Shown here piece by piece: positions 17,676 through 26,681 of a stretch of DNA of 64,000 bases. Within the stretch, counting starts at the first letter, position 1. Each line of letters starts with the position of its first letter. The stretch is from NCBI RefSeq assembly GCF_012932375.1, contig NZ_JAAIIG010000003.1, positions 248,001 to 312,000 on the forward strand. The letters are read 5' to 3'. Source of the stretch: Bifidobacterium olomucense. Lineage in GTDB: Bacteria; Actinomycetota; Actinomycetes; Actinomycetales; Bifidobacteriaceae. Made by a program: the position numbers and the translations under genes. A model generated the notes under the pieces. It saw nothing but the letters and a program-made list of their open reading frames with translations. It made no database searches and had not been told where the DNA came from.

Positions 17676-19493
17676 TCAGCGACCGTCCGCGTCTGGAATG
17701 AGCAGCCGACGCGTCTCCTGCCACCAAAGCATCATGCGAAGGCGACGGGTTGAGCCGAAATACCGGCCGGGCAAATCCGCATCAGCACCGTCCTGACCGC
17801 GCCGCCGGACGATACGGACCGTGAATACTGCGAGCGCCGCGATCCCGCCCTCCGCCGCCAGCATCAGTACGGCTCCGCTCACCCCTTCCGGCCAAGGCAG
17901 CACAGCCCAATCGCTGGCTCCGAGCCACATCGCCACTTGTTCCATGACAAGCGTACCCAACGATGCAATCCATGCGAATAGGCCCGCCAACCATGGCGCG
18001 CACCATGCGCAGGACAGTGCCATGAGCCCGGTTAAGGTGGCGAAGCCTACGAATGGCGAGACCAGCAGGTTTGCCGGTATGGACAGCAATGGCAACTCGG
18101 GTTCCATCAGTATCTGAATAGGCAGTGTGAAAATCTGTGCTCCCATGGTCATTGCCGTCATCTGCGCAATCGGCTCCGGCAACAATCGGCGAAACGCGTC
18201 GCTCAAAGGCTTGGTGAATAGCACAATGCCGATTACCGCGGCCGAGGAGAGCGCGAATCCGTAGCTTCGTGACATGTCGGGGTTGACTATGAGCACGACG
18301 ATCACCGTCCAGCTGAGGGCGCTTACCGATTGCGCGCGTCGCCCTATGCCATATGCCGCGATACCCAGCAATCCCATGATGAGGGCTCGGGTAACCGAAT
18401 CACCGGGAAACATCAGCAACGCGAGCAACACGTATGAGCATGCCATCAGCATGGCGCTGATGCTTCGTTTGAGCAGCAATCTCATGCACGTTCTGCGTAC
18501 TATATCGGCAAGCAGTACGAAATGTCCGCCGGAGACCGCCATGAGATGCATGATGCCGCAGCGTTGGAATCGTTCTTCCAATGTATTGGAGTAAGTCTCA
18601 TTGATGGCATTCGTGCGACTCGTCGTCAGCGTGTCAGACGAGATCTCGTATGCCGGGCTGCCCGCCACGCTTGCATAATCCTGACCGAGTACGCCCATGG
18701 TAAGACCGGGGACCAATATTCGGCCTTGATCGGAAAGTCGTTCGGTAGCGTGGAAGAACGACTGCTGCATATGTTCTATCATTGCGCGATGCCATGGCGG
18801 TTCTTCGACTTGTGCAACCGCCGATCCGTCTTCCACCGACAGCCATAACGGCATGCGACCGTATTCGGATTCCTTCAGGGTTCCGCTCAAATGGTAGACC
18901 GCTCCCCTATGGATTATCGAACAGTGTTGTGCCGGCATATAGACACGCGCTTGGGCGGAAGATCGCTGCATTGCTGGATTGACCTGTTCACTGCGGGCGG
19001 CGGGAATGGACACGTCCATGCTGATGCCGTTGAGCCTCACATCCGCTTGGCAAGCGTATTCACGTCGGTCGGAGGCTACCATCGGTGCGATAACGGTGGC
19101 TCGTACTTGCGTAAGAGTGCCATGGTTCCTGGCCCATACCGAAGCCGAGTCACGCCATGCCGCGCTATCCGCCGCAATGGCGGTGATGCCGCCGATGCAC
19201 GCCACCGCAAGACATACCGCCACCGTGCCCATCCATCGTGTTCTCAATCGCGTTGCCATTATCAGCGCTACTACTGCCAAGATGATAACGATCGCCGTCA
19301 TCACATGTGCCGATGCGGTGGCGGAAGTAGATACCGCACTGTTCATCGCGGTCTTCGCGCTCTCGGGCTGAGCCGCTGCACTCCACTCGTCGAAAGCGAG
19401 GTGGGCGGAAAGACTTGCGGACCATAAAGTCAACGCCACCGGCAGAAGCCGCCAGTCGCGGCTTCCCTGTTCACGCAGCATCCAATCCATCAT
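17676..19493 (-). CDS. comEC: ComEC/Rec2 DNA-uptake channel
   Basis: Polytopic membrane protein forming the channel for single-stranded DNA in natural transformation. The 605-residue product has two early membrane segments, a soluble OB-like part, and the Competence domain with RCGIMHLMAVSGGHFVLLADIVRR (the conserved H-L-x-A-x-S-G-x-H box near residue 315), then MLFPGDSVTRALIMGLLGIAAYGIGRR and several hydrophobic helices. It stops without the C-terminal metallo-beta-lactamase domain found in longer homologues. AGGAGG overlaps the comEA stop; the second ATG (19490) fits it better than the first. Confidence 0.92.
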   Translation of the reverse strand: MMDWMLREQGSRDWRLLPVALTLWSASLSAHLAFDEWSAAAQPESAKTAMNSAVSTSATASAHVMTAIVIILAVVALIMATRLRTRWMGTVAVCLAVACIGGITAIAADSAAWRDSASVWARNHGTLTQVRATVIAPMVASDRREYACQADVRLNGISMDVSIPAARSEQVNPAMQRSSAQARVYMPAQHCSIIHRGAVYHLSGTLKESEYGRMPLWLSVEDGSAVAQVEEPPWHRAMIEHMQQSFFHATERLSDQGRILVPGLTMGVLGQDYASVAGSPAYEISSDTLTTSRTNAINETYSNTLEERFQRCGIMHLMAVSGGHFVLLADIVRRTCMRLLLKRSISAMLMACSYVLLALLMFPGDSVTRALIMGLLGIAAYGIGRRAQSVSALSWTVIVVLIVNPDMSRSYGFALSSAAVIGIVLFTKPLSDAFRRLLPEPIAQMTAMTMGAQIFTLPIQILMEPELPLLSIPANLLVSPFVGFATLTGLMALSCAWCAPWLAGLFAWIASLGTLVMEQVAMWLGASDWAVLPWPEGVSGAVLMLAAEGGIAALAVFTVRIVRRRGQDGADADLPGRYFGSTRRLRMMLWWQETRRLLIPDADGR

Positions 19494-19499
19494 TCCTCC

Positions 19500-20270
19500 T
19501 CAGCGCACTGTCACCTGTCCGCGAATCTTCTCCAATGTTTTGGATCCGATACCTTTCACGTCAAGGAGCTGCTCCACGGAGCCGAATCGTCCGATGGCCT
19601 TACGATGTTCTAAAATCCGTTCTGCGGTAACCGGACCGATGCCTTTGATGGTCTGCAATTGTTCGGATGTGGCGGTGTTGAGATCGATACGCCCATCCTG
19701 CTCCGCCGAGGTCGCATCCTCGTCTAATGTCCGGCCTGTTTGGTCGGCGTCACCGTTTCGCACATCATCGTGTCGTTCGGCTGTCGCCGAATCGTCGCCA
19801 TCCTCACCGGTGTCATCGTTGCTGTCGTTGCTGTCATCGTTTTTGCCGGAAGTCTGTACCGCATTACGGTCGGATGACAGAACGGAAAAGTTCATCGCCT
19901 GTTGCGCCAGAAGTGTCAGACTTATGCCAAGTGAAGTGACCAGCAGCAGTATCACCACCAGCGCATGATTGATGGCGAACGTGAGCCGCGGCTTATCTCT
20001 GTTACGCCGCGCCGTTTCGTTCATAGCATCGGATGGTCTCACGCCGATCAGCATGGAAAGCGATTGCCGGCCGGAAAACGCCGGTTTCGTATCCTGTTCT
20101 GGCCGAATGGATCGTTGTGGAGCAATCATCCTTGATGATTGCCTCCGGGAAGGCAACGGCACGCTGTGTGCGCTATGCGCGCTGATACGTGTGGAGTCGT
20201 TCTCCATCGAATGACGATACGGTTTTGAGCCACGCGGGTCGGCCTGGCTCTCGTTGCGATGAGCTTGCAT
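19500..20270 (-). CDS. comEA: ComEA-like helix-hairpin-helix protein
   Basis: Membrane-anchored DNA receptor of the uptake machinery. From ATG 20270 it has 256 residues: a polar cytoplasmic part of about 105 residues, one membrane helix (HALVVILLLVTSLGISLTLL), an Asp/Ser/Asn-rich linker, and two HhH motifs (LQTIKGIGPVTAERILEHR and LLDVKGIGSKTLEKIRGQV) preceded by IDLNTATSEQL. The frame is open back to an ATG at 20363, but that start lies within the terminator stem, so I favour the internal one; the ribosome site is weak in both cases. comEC follows directly. No other transformation genes are in the window. Confidence 0.86.
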   Translation of the reverse strand: MQAHRNESQADPRGSKPYRHSMENDSTRISAHSAHSVPLPSRRQSSRMIAPQRSIRPEQDTKPAFSGRQSLSMLIGVRPSDAMNETARRNRDKPRLTFAINHALVVILLLVTSLGISLTLLAQQAMNFSVLSSDRNAVQTSGKNDDSNDSNDDTGEDGDDSATAERHDDVRNGDADQTGRTLDEDATSAEQDGRIDLNTATSEQLQTIKGIGPVTAERILEHRKAIGRFGSVEQLLDVKGIGSKTLEKIRGQVTVR

Positions 20271-20352
20271 GCGACCTGACAATGCGTCGAGTCGTGCCGC
20301 TGCATGCGCCACGCGGACGGATTGAGTCGAACGACCGCCGGTGAAGAGATGA

Positions 20353-20395
20353 AAAACGCCCATGCACTCCAAATTGAGGGGTGCATGGGCGTTTT
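20353..20395. terminator. Terminator of leuS
   Basis: A 15-bp perfect stem pairs 20353-20367 (AAAACGCCCATGCAC) with 20381-20395, with a 13-nt loop. A and T runs on both sides make it usable in either direction. Confidence 0.88.
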
Positions 20396-20412
20396 GTCCA
20401 GCCGGAATGAGG

Positions 20413-20443
20413 TATGTGGTTCCAGCTTATGAACTTATCCACA
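20413..20443 (+). repeat. Dispersed 31-bp repeat with DnaA-box sequence, copy 2
   Basis: Same TATGTGGTTCCAGCTT head and TTATCCACA tail as 11246-11276. It lies between leuS and its terminator, so it is transcribed as antisense within the leuS 3' untranslated region. Confidence 0.6.
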
Positions 20444-20517
20444 CTGATGCGCGTCAGTGGCGAACCGGCCCGCATCAGTCATCCCGATGCCGCAATTCGG
20501 CTCAGGTTCGGCCGAAG

Positions 20518-23481
20518 TTATTCCGCGGGCACGATGGAGACGATCTTAGGCGCCTTGACGATCACCTTGCGCGGCTCCTTGCCGCCAAGGCGTTCGGCCA
20601 CGGCTTCCAATGCCTTCTTCTCCAGTTCGGCCGGATCGATATCCACCGGCACTTCGAGCTTGGCGCGCACCTTGCCCTTGATCTGCACCACGGCGGTCAC
20701 GGTGTCGTGACCCACGTAGCGTTCGTCCGCCACCGGCCACGGCTCGGCGGACAGGGATTCGTTATGACCGAGCTTGTTCCACATCTCCTCGCAGATGTGC
20801 GGGGCGATCGGGGCGAGCATCAGAATCTGCGGCTCGACGGCGGCACGCGGCACGGACTTCAGAGAGGTCAGGTGGTTGTTGAGCACGATGAGCTTGGCGA
20901 TGGCGGTGTTCGGGCGCATGCCCTCCATCTCTTCGGTCACCTCGGCGATCGTGTTGTTGAGGAGCTTCAGGGTCTTCTCGTCCGGAGTGTCTTCGGACAC
21001 ATGGGCTTCACCGGTGGTCTCGTCGATCACGTTGCGCCACAGACGCTGCAGGAATCGCATGCCGCCGACCACGTTGCGCGTGTTCCACGGACGGGATTCG
21101 TCCAGCGGACCCATGCTCATCTCGTACAGGCGGAAGGTGTCGGCACCGTAATTCTCGTACATGAAGTCCGGGGTCACAATGTTCTTGAGGGACTTGCCCA
21201 TCTTGCCGAACTCACGGTTGGCGTGCTCACCGTTCCACGTGAACGTCGGCTCGCCGGAGGCGTCGGCTGGGCCTTCCACGACCTCGTCGGCCGGCACATA
21301 CTGGCCACGGTCGTCGGTGTACGCGTAGGCCTGGATCATGCCTTGGTTGAACAGCTTGTGGAATGGTTCGGCGGAGTCCACATAGCCCAGGTCGAAGAGG
21401 ATCTTATGCCAGAAGCGGGAGTAGAGCAGGTGCAGCACGGCATGCTCCACGCCGCCGATGTACAGGTCCACGCCGCCCTCGTCACCGGAGTACTTGTTGT
21501 GGTTCGGACCCATCCAGTAGTCGAACTCGTCCTTTTCGACCATGCGGGCCGTGTCGGTCGGATCGATGTAACGCATGTAGTACCAGCAGGAGCCGGCCCA
21601 GTTCGGCATGGTGTTGGTGTCGCGATAGTAGGTCTTCTTGCCGTCGCCCAGATCGAGCTCGACCTTGACCCAGTCCTCGTTGCGGCTCAGCGGAGCCTCC
21701 GGGTTGGATTCGGCGTCCATCGGGTCGAAGGTGCGCGGCTCGTAGTCCGGCACATCCGGCAGGTTGATGGGCAGAGCGGAGTCCGGCAGCAGGTGCGGGG
21801 TGCCGTCCTCACCGTAGACGATCGGGAAAGGCTCGCCCCAGTAACGCTGACGGGAGAACAGCCAGTCACGCAGACGGTAGGACACGGTGCCCTTGCCGAC
21901 ACCTGCGGATTCAAGCCATGCGTTCACCTTGGCGATGGCATCGTCCACCCGCAGACCGTTGAGGCTCAGGGCATCGCCCTTGGCCTTGGTGGCGTCCACG
22001 GCGGAATTGATGACGATGCCGTCGTGGGAGACGAACGGCGCCTTGCCCTCGTAGTTGTCCAGCGAATCGCCGGATTCCGGCAACGGCTGGACGGTGTAGA
22101 TGACCGGCAGACCGAACTTGACAGCGAAATCGTAATCACGCTGATCGCCGCCCGGCACGGCCATGATGGCACCGGTGCCGTAATCCATGAGCACGTAATC
22201 AGCAGTGAACAGAGGCAGCTTCGCACCGGTGATCGGATTGATGGCATACAGGCCGGTGAACAGGCCGGTCTTCTCGCCGGCTTCATCCACACGATCCTTC
22301 GCGGTCTTGGATTCGGCGGCGATACGGTAGGCCTTCATGCCTTCGGCCGGAGTGGCGTAGCCGCCCTTCCAGGCTTCCGGCACATCGGCAGGCCATTCCG
22401 CGGGTACGTACTGGAGCAGGTCATGTTCCGGGGAGACCACGGCGAACGTGGTGCCGAACAGGGTGTCGGGACGGGTGGTGTAGATTTCCATGTCCTTGAC
22501 ACCATCGGCGGTGGGCACCTCGAAGTGCACGGATGCGCCGTGGGACTCACCGATCCAGTTGCGCTGCATGAGCTTGACTTTTTCAGGCCAGTTGATGCCG
22601 TCGAGATCCTCGATGAGTCGGTGGCCGTACTTGGTGATGCGCATGGACCACTGACGAAGTTCACGCTGGAAGACCGGGAAGTTGCCGCGCTCGGACTTGC
22701 CTTCGGCGGTGACCTCCTCGTTGGCGAGCACAGTGCCAAGGCCCGGGCACCAGTTGACCGGGGACTTGGAGATGTAGGCCAAGCGGAAGTCGTTCAGAAT
22801 ATCCTGCTGCTCGGCTTCGGTGAGGTCTCGCCACGCCTTGCCGTCGGTCTCATGACCGGGGATGGTTTTCTCTCCGGATTCGAATTTGGCGACGAGTTCG
22901 CTGATCGGGCGGGCTGAACCCTTGGTACCGGAAGGGTTGGTGGCCTCATCGTCATACCAGGATTCGTAGATGCGCGAGAAGATCCACTGGGTCCAGCGCA
23001 CGTAGCCGGGGTCGATGGTGGCGAAGGTACGGCGGTTGTCGAAGCTCAGACCCATACGATGCAGCTGGCGGGACATGTTGGCGATGTTCGTCTCGGTGGT
23101 CACGCGCGGATGCTGGCCGGTCTGCACGGCGTACTGTTCGGCGGGCAAACCGAAGGCGTCGTAGCCCATGGCATGCAGCACGTTTTCACCCTTCATGCGG
23201 TGGTAGCGGCTCACCACGTCGGAGGCCAGATATCCGAGAGGATGTCCTACATGCAGGCCTTTGCCGGACGGGTATGGGAACATGTCCATGGCGAAATAGG
23301 CGGTACGACCTTCGGCGTTGCGGCCCTTGCCGTCCTTCAGATCACCGTTGACGTTGGCCGCCCAGAAGGTGCCATGCTCGTCCCAGTACTGCTGCCATTT
23401 GTTTTCGATGTCCTGCGCCAGTGCGGCGTTGTAGCGGAAGCTGGGCTCTTCGGTTTGCGTGCTCTTCTCGTTGTCACTCAT
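20518..23481 (-). CDS. leuS: Leucyl-tRNA synthetase
   Basis: Class I synthetase charging tRNA-Leu. From ATG 23481 the product is 987 residues: MDMFPYPSGKGLHVGHPLGY with the HVGH signature at residues 77-80, the large CP1 editing domain with YTTRPDTLFGTTF (the editing TRPDT motif), and the KMSKS loop as GKMGKSLKN. A C-terminal domain follows with VVQIKGKVRAKLEVP, typical of bacterial LeuRS. An in-frame start at 23526 adds a hydrophobic stretch overlapping the solute-binding gene stop and is unlikely. No clear ribosome site precedes 23481. Confidence 0.97.
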   Translation of the reverse strand: MSDNEKSTQTEEPSFRYNAALAQDIENKWQQYWDEHGTFWAANVNGDLKDGKGRNAEGRTAYFAMDMFPYPSGKGLHVGHPLGYLASDVVSRYHRMKGENVLHAMGYDAFGLPAEQYAVQTGQHPRVTTETNIANMSRQLHRMGLSFDNRRTFATIDPGYVRWTQWIFSRIYESWYDDEATNPSGTKGSARPISELVAKFESGEKTIPGHETDGKAWRDLTEAEQQDILNDFRLAYISKSPVNWCPGLGTVLANEEVTAEGKSERGNFPVFQRELRQWSMRITKYGHRLIEDLDGINWPEKVKLMQRNWIGESHGASVHFEVPTADGVKDMEIYTTRPDTLFGTTFAVVSPEHDLLQYVPAEWPADVPEAWKGGYATPAEGMKAYRIAAESKTAKDRVDEAGEKTGLFTGLYAINPITGAKLPLFTADYVLMDYGTGAIMAVPGGDQRDYDFAVKFGLPVIYTVQPLPESGDSLDNYEGKAPFVSHDGIVINSAVDATKAKGDALSLNGLRVDDAIAKVNAWLESAGVGKGTVSYRLRDWLFSRQRYWGEPFPIVYGEDGTPHLLPDSALPINLPDVPDYEPRTFDPMDAESNPEAPLSRNEDWVKVELDLGDGKKTYYRDTNTMPNWAGSCWYYMRYIDPTDTARMVEKDEFDYWMGPNHNKYSGDEGGVDLYIGGVEHAVLHLLYSRFWHKILFDLGYVDSAEPFHKLFNQGMIQAYAYTDDRGQYVPADEVVEGPADASGEPTFTWNGEHANREFGKMGKSLKNIVTPDFMYENYGADTFRLYEMSMGPLDESRPWNTRNVVGGMRFLQRLWRNVIDETTGEAHVSEDTPDEKTLKLLNNTIAEVTEEMEGMRPNTAIAKLIVLNNHLTSLKSVPRAAVEPQILMLAPIAPHICEEMWNKLGHNESLSAEPWPVADERYVGHDTVTAVVQIKGKVRAKLEVPVDIDPAELEKKALEAVAERLGGKEPRKVIVKAPKIVSIVPAE

Positions 23482-23522
23482 AAACAAGCAAAGTAGCCGC
23501 GCAACTGGACACGCCATCGCCG

Positions 23523-24440
23523 TCACTCGGTGGTCGAGTCAGCATCCGAGACAATGGCCCGAGGATTGTCACCTGTCGTTGTTGCAAGTCCGGTGTTGCG
23601 ATGAAGCCGATCCTGTGCCGCCGACAGATCGCCATCGCGAACCATGTCCTGCAACGCTTCGGCTATTTCCTCGGCAAGTTGCGAATCGCCTTTCCCTACC
23701 GCGATGCCGTATCGTACGGCACCCCGATCTTCAAGCACCGTCATATACTGCGGCCCGTTAGCCGATCTCAGGCCGGACAACACAGCAGAATCGGCAACGA
23801 TGGCATCCGCCGAGCCCACCTGCAATGCCGTGACGCATTGCGCGTAGCTGCTTCGGGGCCGCACAGTCACTTCAGGATGGCTGGCATGAAACAGCGCAAC
23901 GGTTTCATCGCCTTTCACTGCGCATATAATGCGGTCAGAGAGGTCGCGGCCGACGGCGGATAAATCACCGCTCACATCATCATCGCCTCCGATGAACCTG
24001 TCACGGTCATCGACGCGGACCAGCAATCCCACCCCTGTCTGCAGGTATGGTCCCGCGAAGTCGACCTGGCTCATGGACCCATCGGTTACCGGCCAAGACG
24101 CCACGACCATATCCACCTGGCCATCATCCAGCATGGCGAATCGGGTTTCCGGACGTACCTGCTTGAAGATGATCTGCTTGTTCGCATACCCGAGTTTAGC
24201 AGCCACATATTTGGCGACCGTCACATCGAAGCCCTCGTATTCGCCATCATGCCATGCCCCGATTGCCGGCTCGTCGGCCGGCACGCCAATGGCGATGGTG
24301 GGACCTTCCGGCGCGCCGGACACCGTGGTGACCTGTACATGGCCGCAACCGACAAGCGCCGGAGCGCAGACCAGCATCGCCATCACCGCAGCGGCTAGAC
24401 GGATACCCAGACGGCTTGCACGACGAGGACACCTAGGCAT
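23523..24440 (-). CDS. Family 3 solute-binding lipoprotein (amino-acid type)
   Basis: A 305-residue lipoprotein: a basic start, hydrophobic segment LAAAVMAMLVCAPALVGCG with the lipid-attachment Cys at residue 32, then a bacterial extracellular solute-binding family 3 domain. Recognisable parts are GPTIAIGVPADEPAIG, YEGFDVTVAKYVAAKLGY, VRPETRFAMLDDGQVDMVVA and the C-lobe SSYAQCVTALQVGSADAIVADSAVLSGL ending with YGIAVGKGDSQLAEEIAEALQ. It is of glutamine/glutamate-binding type. No permease or ATPase gene is adjacent: leuS follows 41 nt on, and the CorA-type gene precedes it by 9 nt, so it may be co-transcribed with that transporter. Confidence 0.88.
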   Translation of the reverse strand: MPRCPRRASRLGIRLAAAVMAMLVCAPALVGCGHVQVTTVSGAPEGPTIAIGVPADEPAIGAWHDGEYEGFDVTVAKYVAAKLGYANKQIIFKQVRPETRFAMLDDGQVDMVVASWPVTDGSMSQVDFAGPYLQTGVGLLVRVDDRDRFIGGDDDVSGDLSAVGRDLSDRIICAVKGDETVALFHASHPEVTVRPRSSYAQCVTALQVGSADAIVADSAVLSGLRSANGPQYMTVLEDRGAVRYGIAVGKGDSQLAEEIAEALQDMVRDGDLSAAQDRLHRNTGLATTTGDNPRAIVSDADSTTE

Positions 24441-24449
24441 CGGCGTGCG

Positions 24450-25400
24450 TCACTTGAACATACGCGAACGGGTGAGGAACCATGTCACAGCCACCGAAAG
24501 CGCTATGGAGATAAGGATGATCGTCAAGAATCCCCATGATTTGTCACTCAAAGGCATACCGAGCATGCCCTCCTGGAAATTCATGCCGTACATGGAGAAG
24601 ATCAGCGTGGGAATCGAAAGCGTGATGGAGATGATGGTGAAGATGCGCATCACATTGTTCAGGTTGTTGGACACGATCGAAGCGAACGCATCGGTCATGT
24701 TCGCAAGAACGCCGCTGTAGATGTTGGCCATCTCGATAGCCTGTTTGTTTTCGGTGATGACGTCGTCGAGCAGGTCTTCATCATCCGGGTATTTCTTGAT
24801 ACGTTGCAGCGTGGTGAGTTTTTCCATCACGATTTCGTTTGATTTCAGCGATGTGGTGAAGTACACCAATGTTTTGGACAGTTCCATGAGCATTACGATC
24901 TCACGGTTCTGCATCGAGTGGCGCAGCTTCAATTCGAGCTTGTCGCTTTCCCGGTCGATGATGCGCAGGTAGCGCAAATACATGGTGGCGTTGCGATAGA
25001 GGACCTGCAGGATGAATCGTGAACGCATATACGTGTTGAATCCACGGATCGTGCCTTCCATGAATGGATGGAGCACGGGCGTATCTTGCATGCAGACGGT
25101 GATGATGAGGTTTTCAGTCAGGATGATCGACAACGGGATGGTCTCGTACCAGTCGCGCCCGCCACGTTCCTCCACGGTGGGGATATCCACGATGATCATC
25201 GTGTAATCATCCTCGACGTCCACACGTGAACGTTCCTCATCATCCAACGGGGCGCGCAGATCGGCCAGATCGATGCCGGTCTGGGAGGCGACGGTGGCGA
25301 GCTCCACATCGGTGGGTTCGCTGAGACACAGCCATGCGCCGTTTTCCGGTTTTTCGATCTGCTCCACTTGGCCGTTGATCGAGCTGAAGATTCTCAGCAT
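24450..25400 (-). CDS. CorA-family divalent cation transporter
   Basis: Pentameric Mg2+ (or Co2+/Ni2+) channel of the inner membrane. The 316-residue protein has a soluble N-terminal funnel domain, a long helix (TLQRIKKYPDDEDLLDDVITENKQAIEMANIYSGVLANMTDAFASIVSNNLNNVM) and two C-terminal membrane helices. The family's selectivity loop, YGMNF, follows the first membrane helix (FTIISITLSIPTLIFSMYGMNF), and the second ends VAVTWFLTRSRMFK. Length and order are normal. The solute-binding gene follows after 9 nt. Confidence 0.93.
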   Translation of the reverse strand: MLRIFSSINGQVEQIEKPENGAWLCLSEPTDVELATVASQTGIDLADLRAPLDDEERSRVDVEDDYTMIIVDIPTVEERGGRDWYETIPLSIILTENLIITVCMQDTPVLHPFMEGTIRGFNTYMRSRFILQVLYRNATMYLRYLRIIDRESDKLELKLRHSMQNREIVMLMELSKTLVYFTTSLKSNEIVMEKLTTLQRIKKYPDDEDLLDDVITENKQAIEMANIYSGVLANMTDAFASIVSNNLNNVMRIFTIISITLSIPTLIFSMYGMNFQEGMLGMPLSDKSWGFLTIILISIALSVAVTWFLTRSRMFK

Positions 25401-25603
25401 GATGTGTTCACCCGCCTTTCGCGCTTTCCAGTGTTCTATCGCTGTACGGTCTAAAACCGAAATTAGTCTAGACCCACCGGGCGAACTTATGGCGAAACCG
25501 GCATCTTCAGGGACTCATTCCCGTAGTTTTACGGTATTGTCACGGGCGTTCTCGCCATGATTTCAGGACCATTGCAAAGTCCATGAAATCCAAGGCCATA
25601 AGA

Positions 25604-26449
25604 TCACCAGACGATAGGTTGCCAATCCGGTATTGACGGGCCGCGAAGCTCGGCGGGGCCGTTCTCCCAGTCTGCATTGTTCGCGATGGGAGGCGCCGCA
25701 TTGTATTCCTGCAGTTCGAACAGGGGCTCGTCGACGTCACGTCCATTGACGGTGTGACGCACTTTGAGCCGGCACCAGCAGGCGTTGCGCATGCCTCCGA
25801 GTGCGTTCATGCCATCTGGATTCAAGTCAAGCAGCCTCGTAATAGTGGCGGTAATCCATGAACCATGGCCGACCAGCATCATCGTTGTGGGCGTCGTGCC
25901 CGCATAGCGAGGATCCGCGATCAACTCCTGCACCGCTTTGGCACCGCGTCGCCCCACATGGGCACGACTTTCCACGCCGTAACGGGTCTCTCCCCCGGTA
26001 TGCTGCTTCCACGAAGCGTAGGCCGCCGCGTCTATGGCCTTGATCTCTTCCCGGGTCAATCCTTCCCATTGGCCGAAACTCCGTTCACGCAACCGTTCGT
26101 CCAGAATGACGTCAAGGCCAAGCAGATCAGCGAATGCGTGCGCGGTCTGCTGCGCCCGGAAGAGATCAGAGGAAATGACCACCATGCGACGTGCGGCCGC
26201 CGGAGCCTCACGGTATTGGCCAAGATCGGTGCGTTCGGCCGCGCTCGCCGGCGGCTGCGCGATCAACTCGGGGCGAGCAGCGCATTCGCTGACTTTCGCC
26301 CAGTAGAACCGACTGGCGAGCGCATATCCGCTTTGGTCGGCCTGCCATTGGCCGACGATGTCCAACGGCACGTCGATCTGGCCCTGCAGCCGGTGCGCGA
26401 GATTGTATGCCGTGCGCCCGTGACGCAACATCACCACTTCATCGATCAT
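25604..26449 (-). CDS. Histidine phosphatase family protein
   Basis: Phosphoglycerate-mutase-fold phosphatase of 281 residues. The phospho-His motif is MLRHGRTAYNLAHRLQGQIDVPL at residues 8-30. The second Arg/Glu part is SDLFRAQQTAHAFADLLGLDVILDERLRERSFGQWEGLT, and the second catalytic His is in TMMLVGHGSWI. It is about 60 residues longer than simple cobC/GpmB-type members; the extra sequence lies after the second Arg (KAIDAAAYASWKQ) and at the C-terminus. The substrate is unknown. It is transcribed away from the methyltransferase gene, with twin hairpins between them. Confidence 0.88.
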   Translation of the reverse strand: MIDEVVMLRHGRTAYNLAHRLQGQIDVPLDIVGQWQADQSGYALASRFYWAKVSECAARPELIAQPPASAAERTDLGQYREAPAAARRMVVISSDLFRAQQTAHAFADLLGLDVILDERLRERSFGQWEGLTREEIKAIDAAAYASWKQHTGGETRYGVESRAHVGRRGAKAVQELIADPRYAGTTPTTMMLVGHGSWITATITRLLDLNPDGMNALGGMRNACWCRLKVRHTVNGRDVDEPLFELQEYNAAPPIANNADWENGPAELRGPSIPDWQPIVW

Positions 26450-26503
26450 GTGGCCTCCTTACCCGTTGTTCTTTCATCTCATCACAACCCTTGGAGACGA
26501 AAT

Positions 26504-26613
26504 CGTTTGTATGTGCGCGCGATTGACCACCGCCCCGCGAACATACAAACGTTTTTCCCGGTTCAAACCTTTGTATGTGCGCGCACCCTCCGTTCCTCAC
26601 GCGAACATACAAA
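26504..26613. promoter_or_regulatory. Twin inverted repeats in a divergent promoter region
   Basis: CGTTTGTATGT (26504-26514) pairs with ACATACAAACG (26541-26551), and a second copy, TTTGTATGT (about 26570-26578), pairs with ACATACAAA (26605-26613). The two units share GTATGTGCGCGC on the left and GCGAACATACAAACG on the right and are 66 bp apart. A T5 run follows the first. They could be tandem terminators or regulator sites. Confidence 0.6.
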
Positions 26614-26681
26614 CGGCTTCCACGGCGATCCGGCTGCCGTTCAACGTCGGCGTTGCCGTGTGCCGGCTCCGCTCCTCTACA

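Noticed and set aside
20362-22917. An 851-codon plus-strand open frame opposite leuS
   Set aside because: It is antisense to leuS with His/Val/Gly-rich shadow composition and no known fold.
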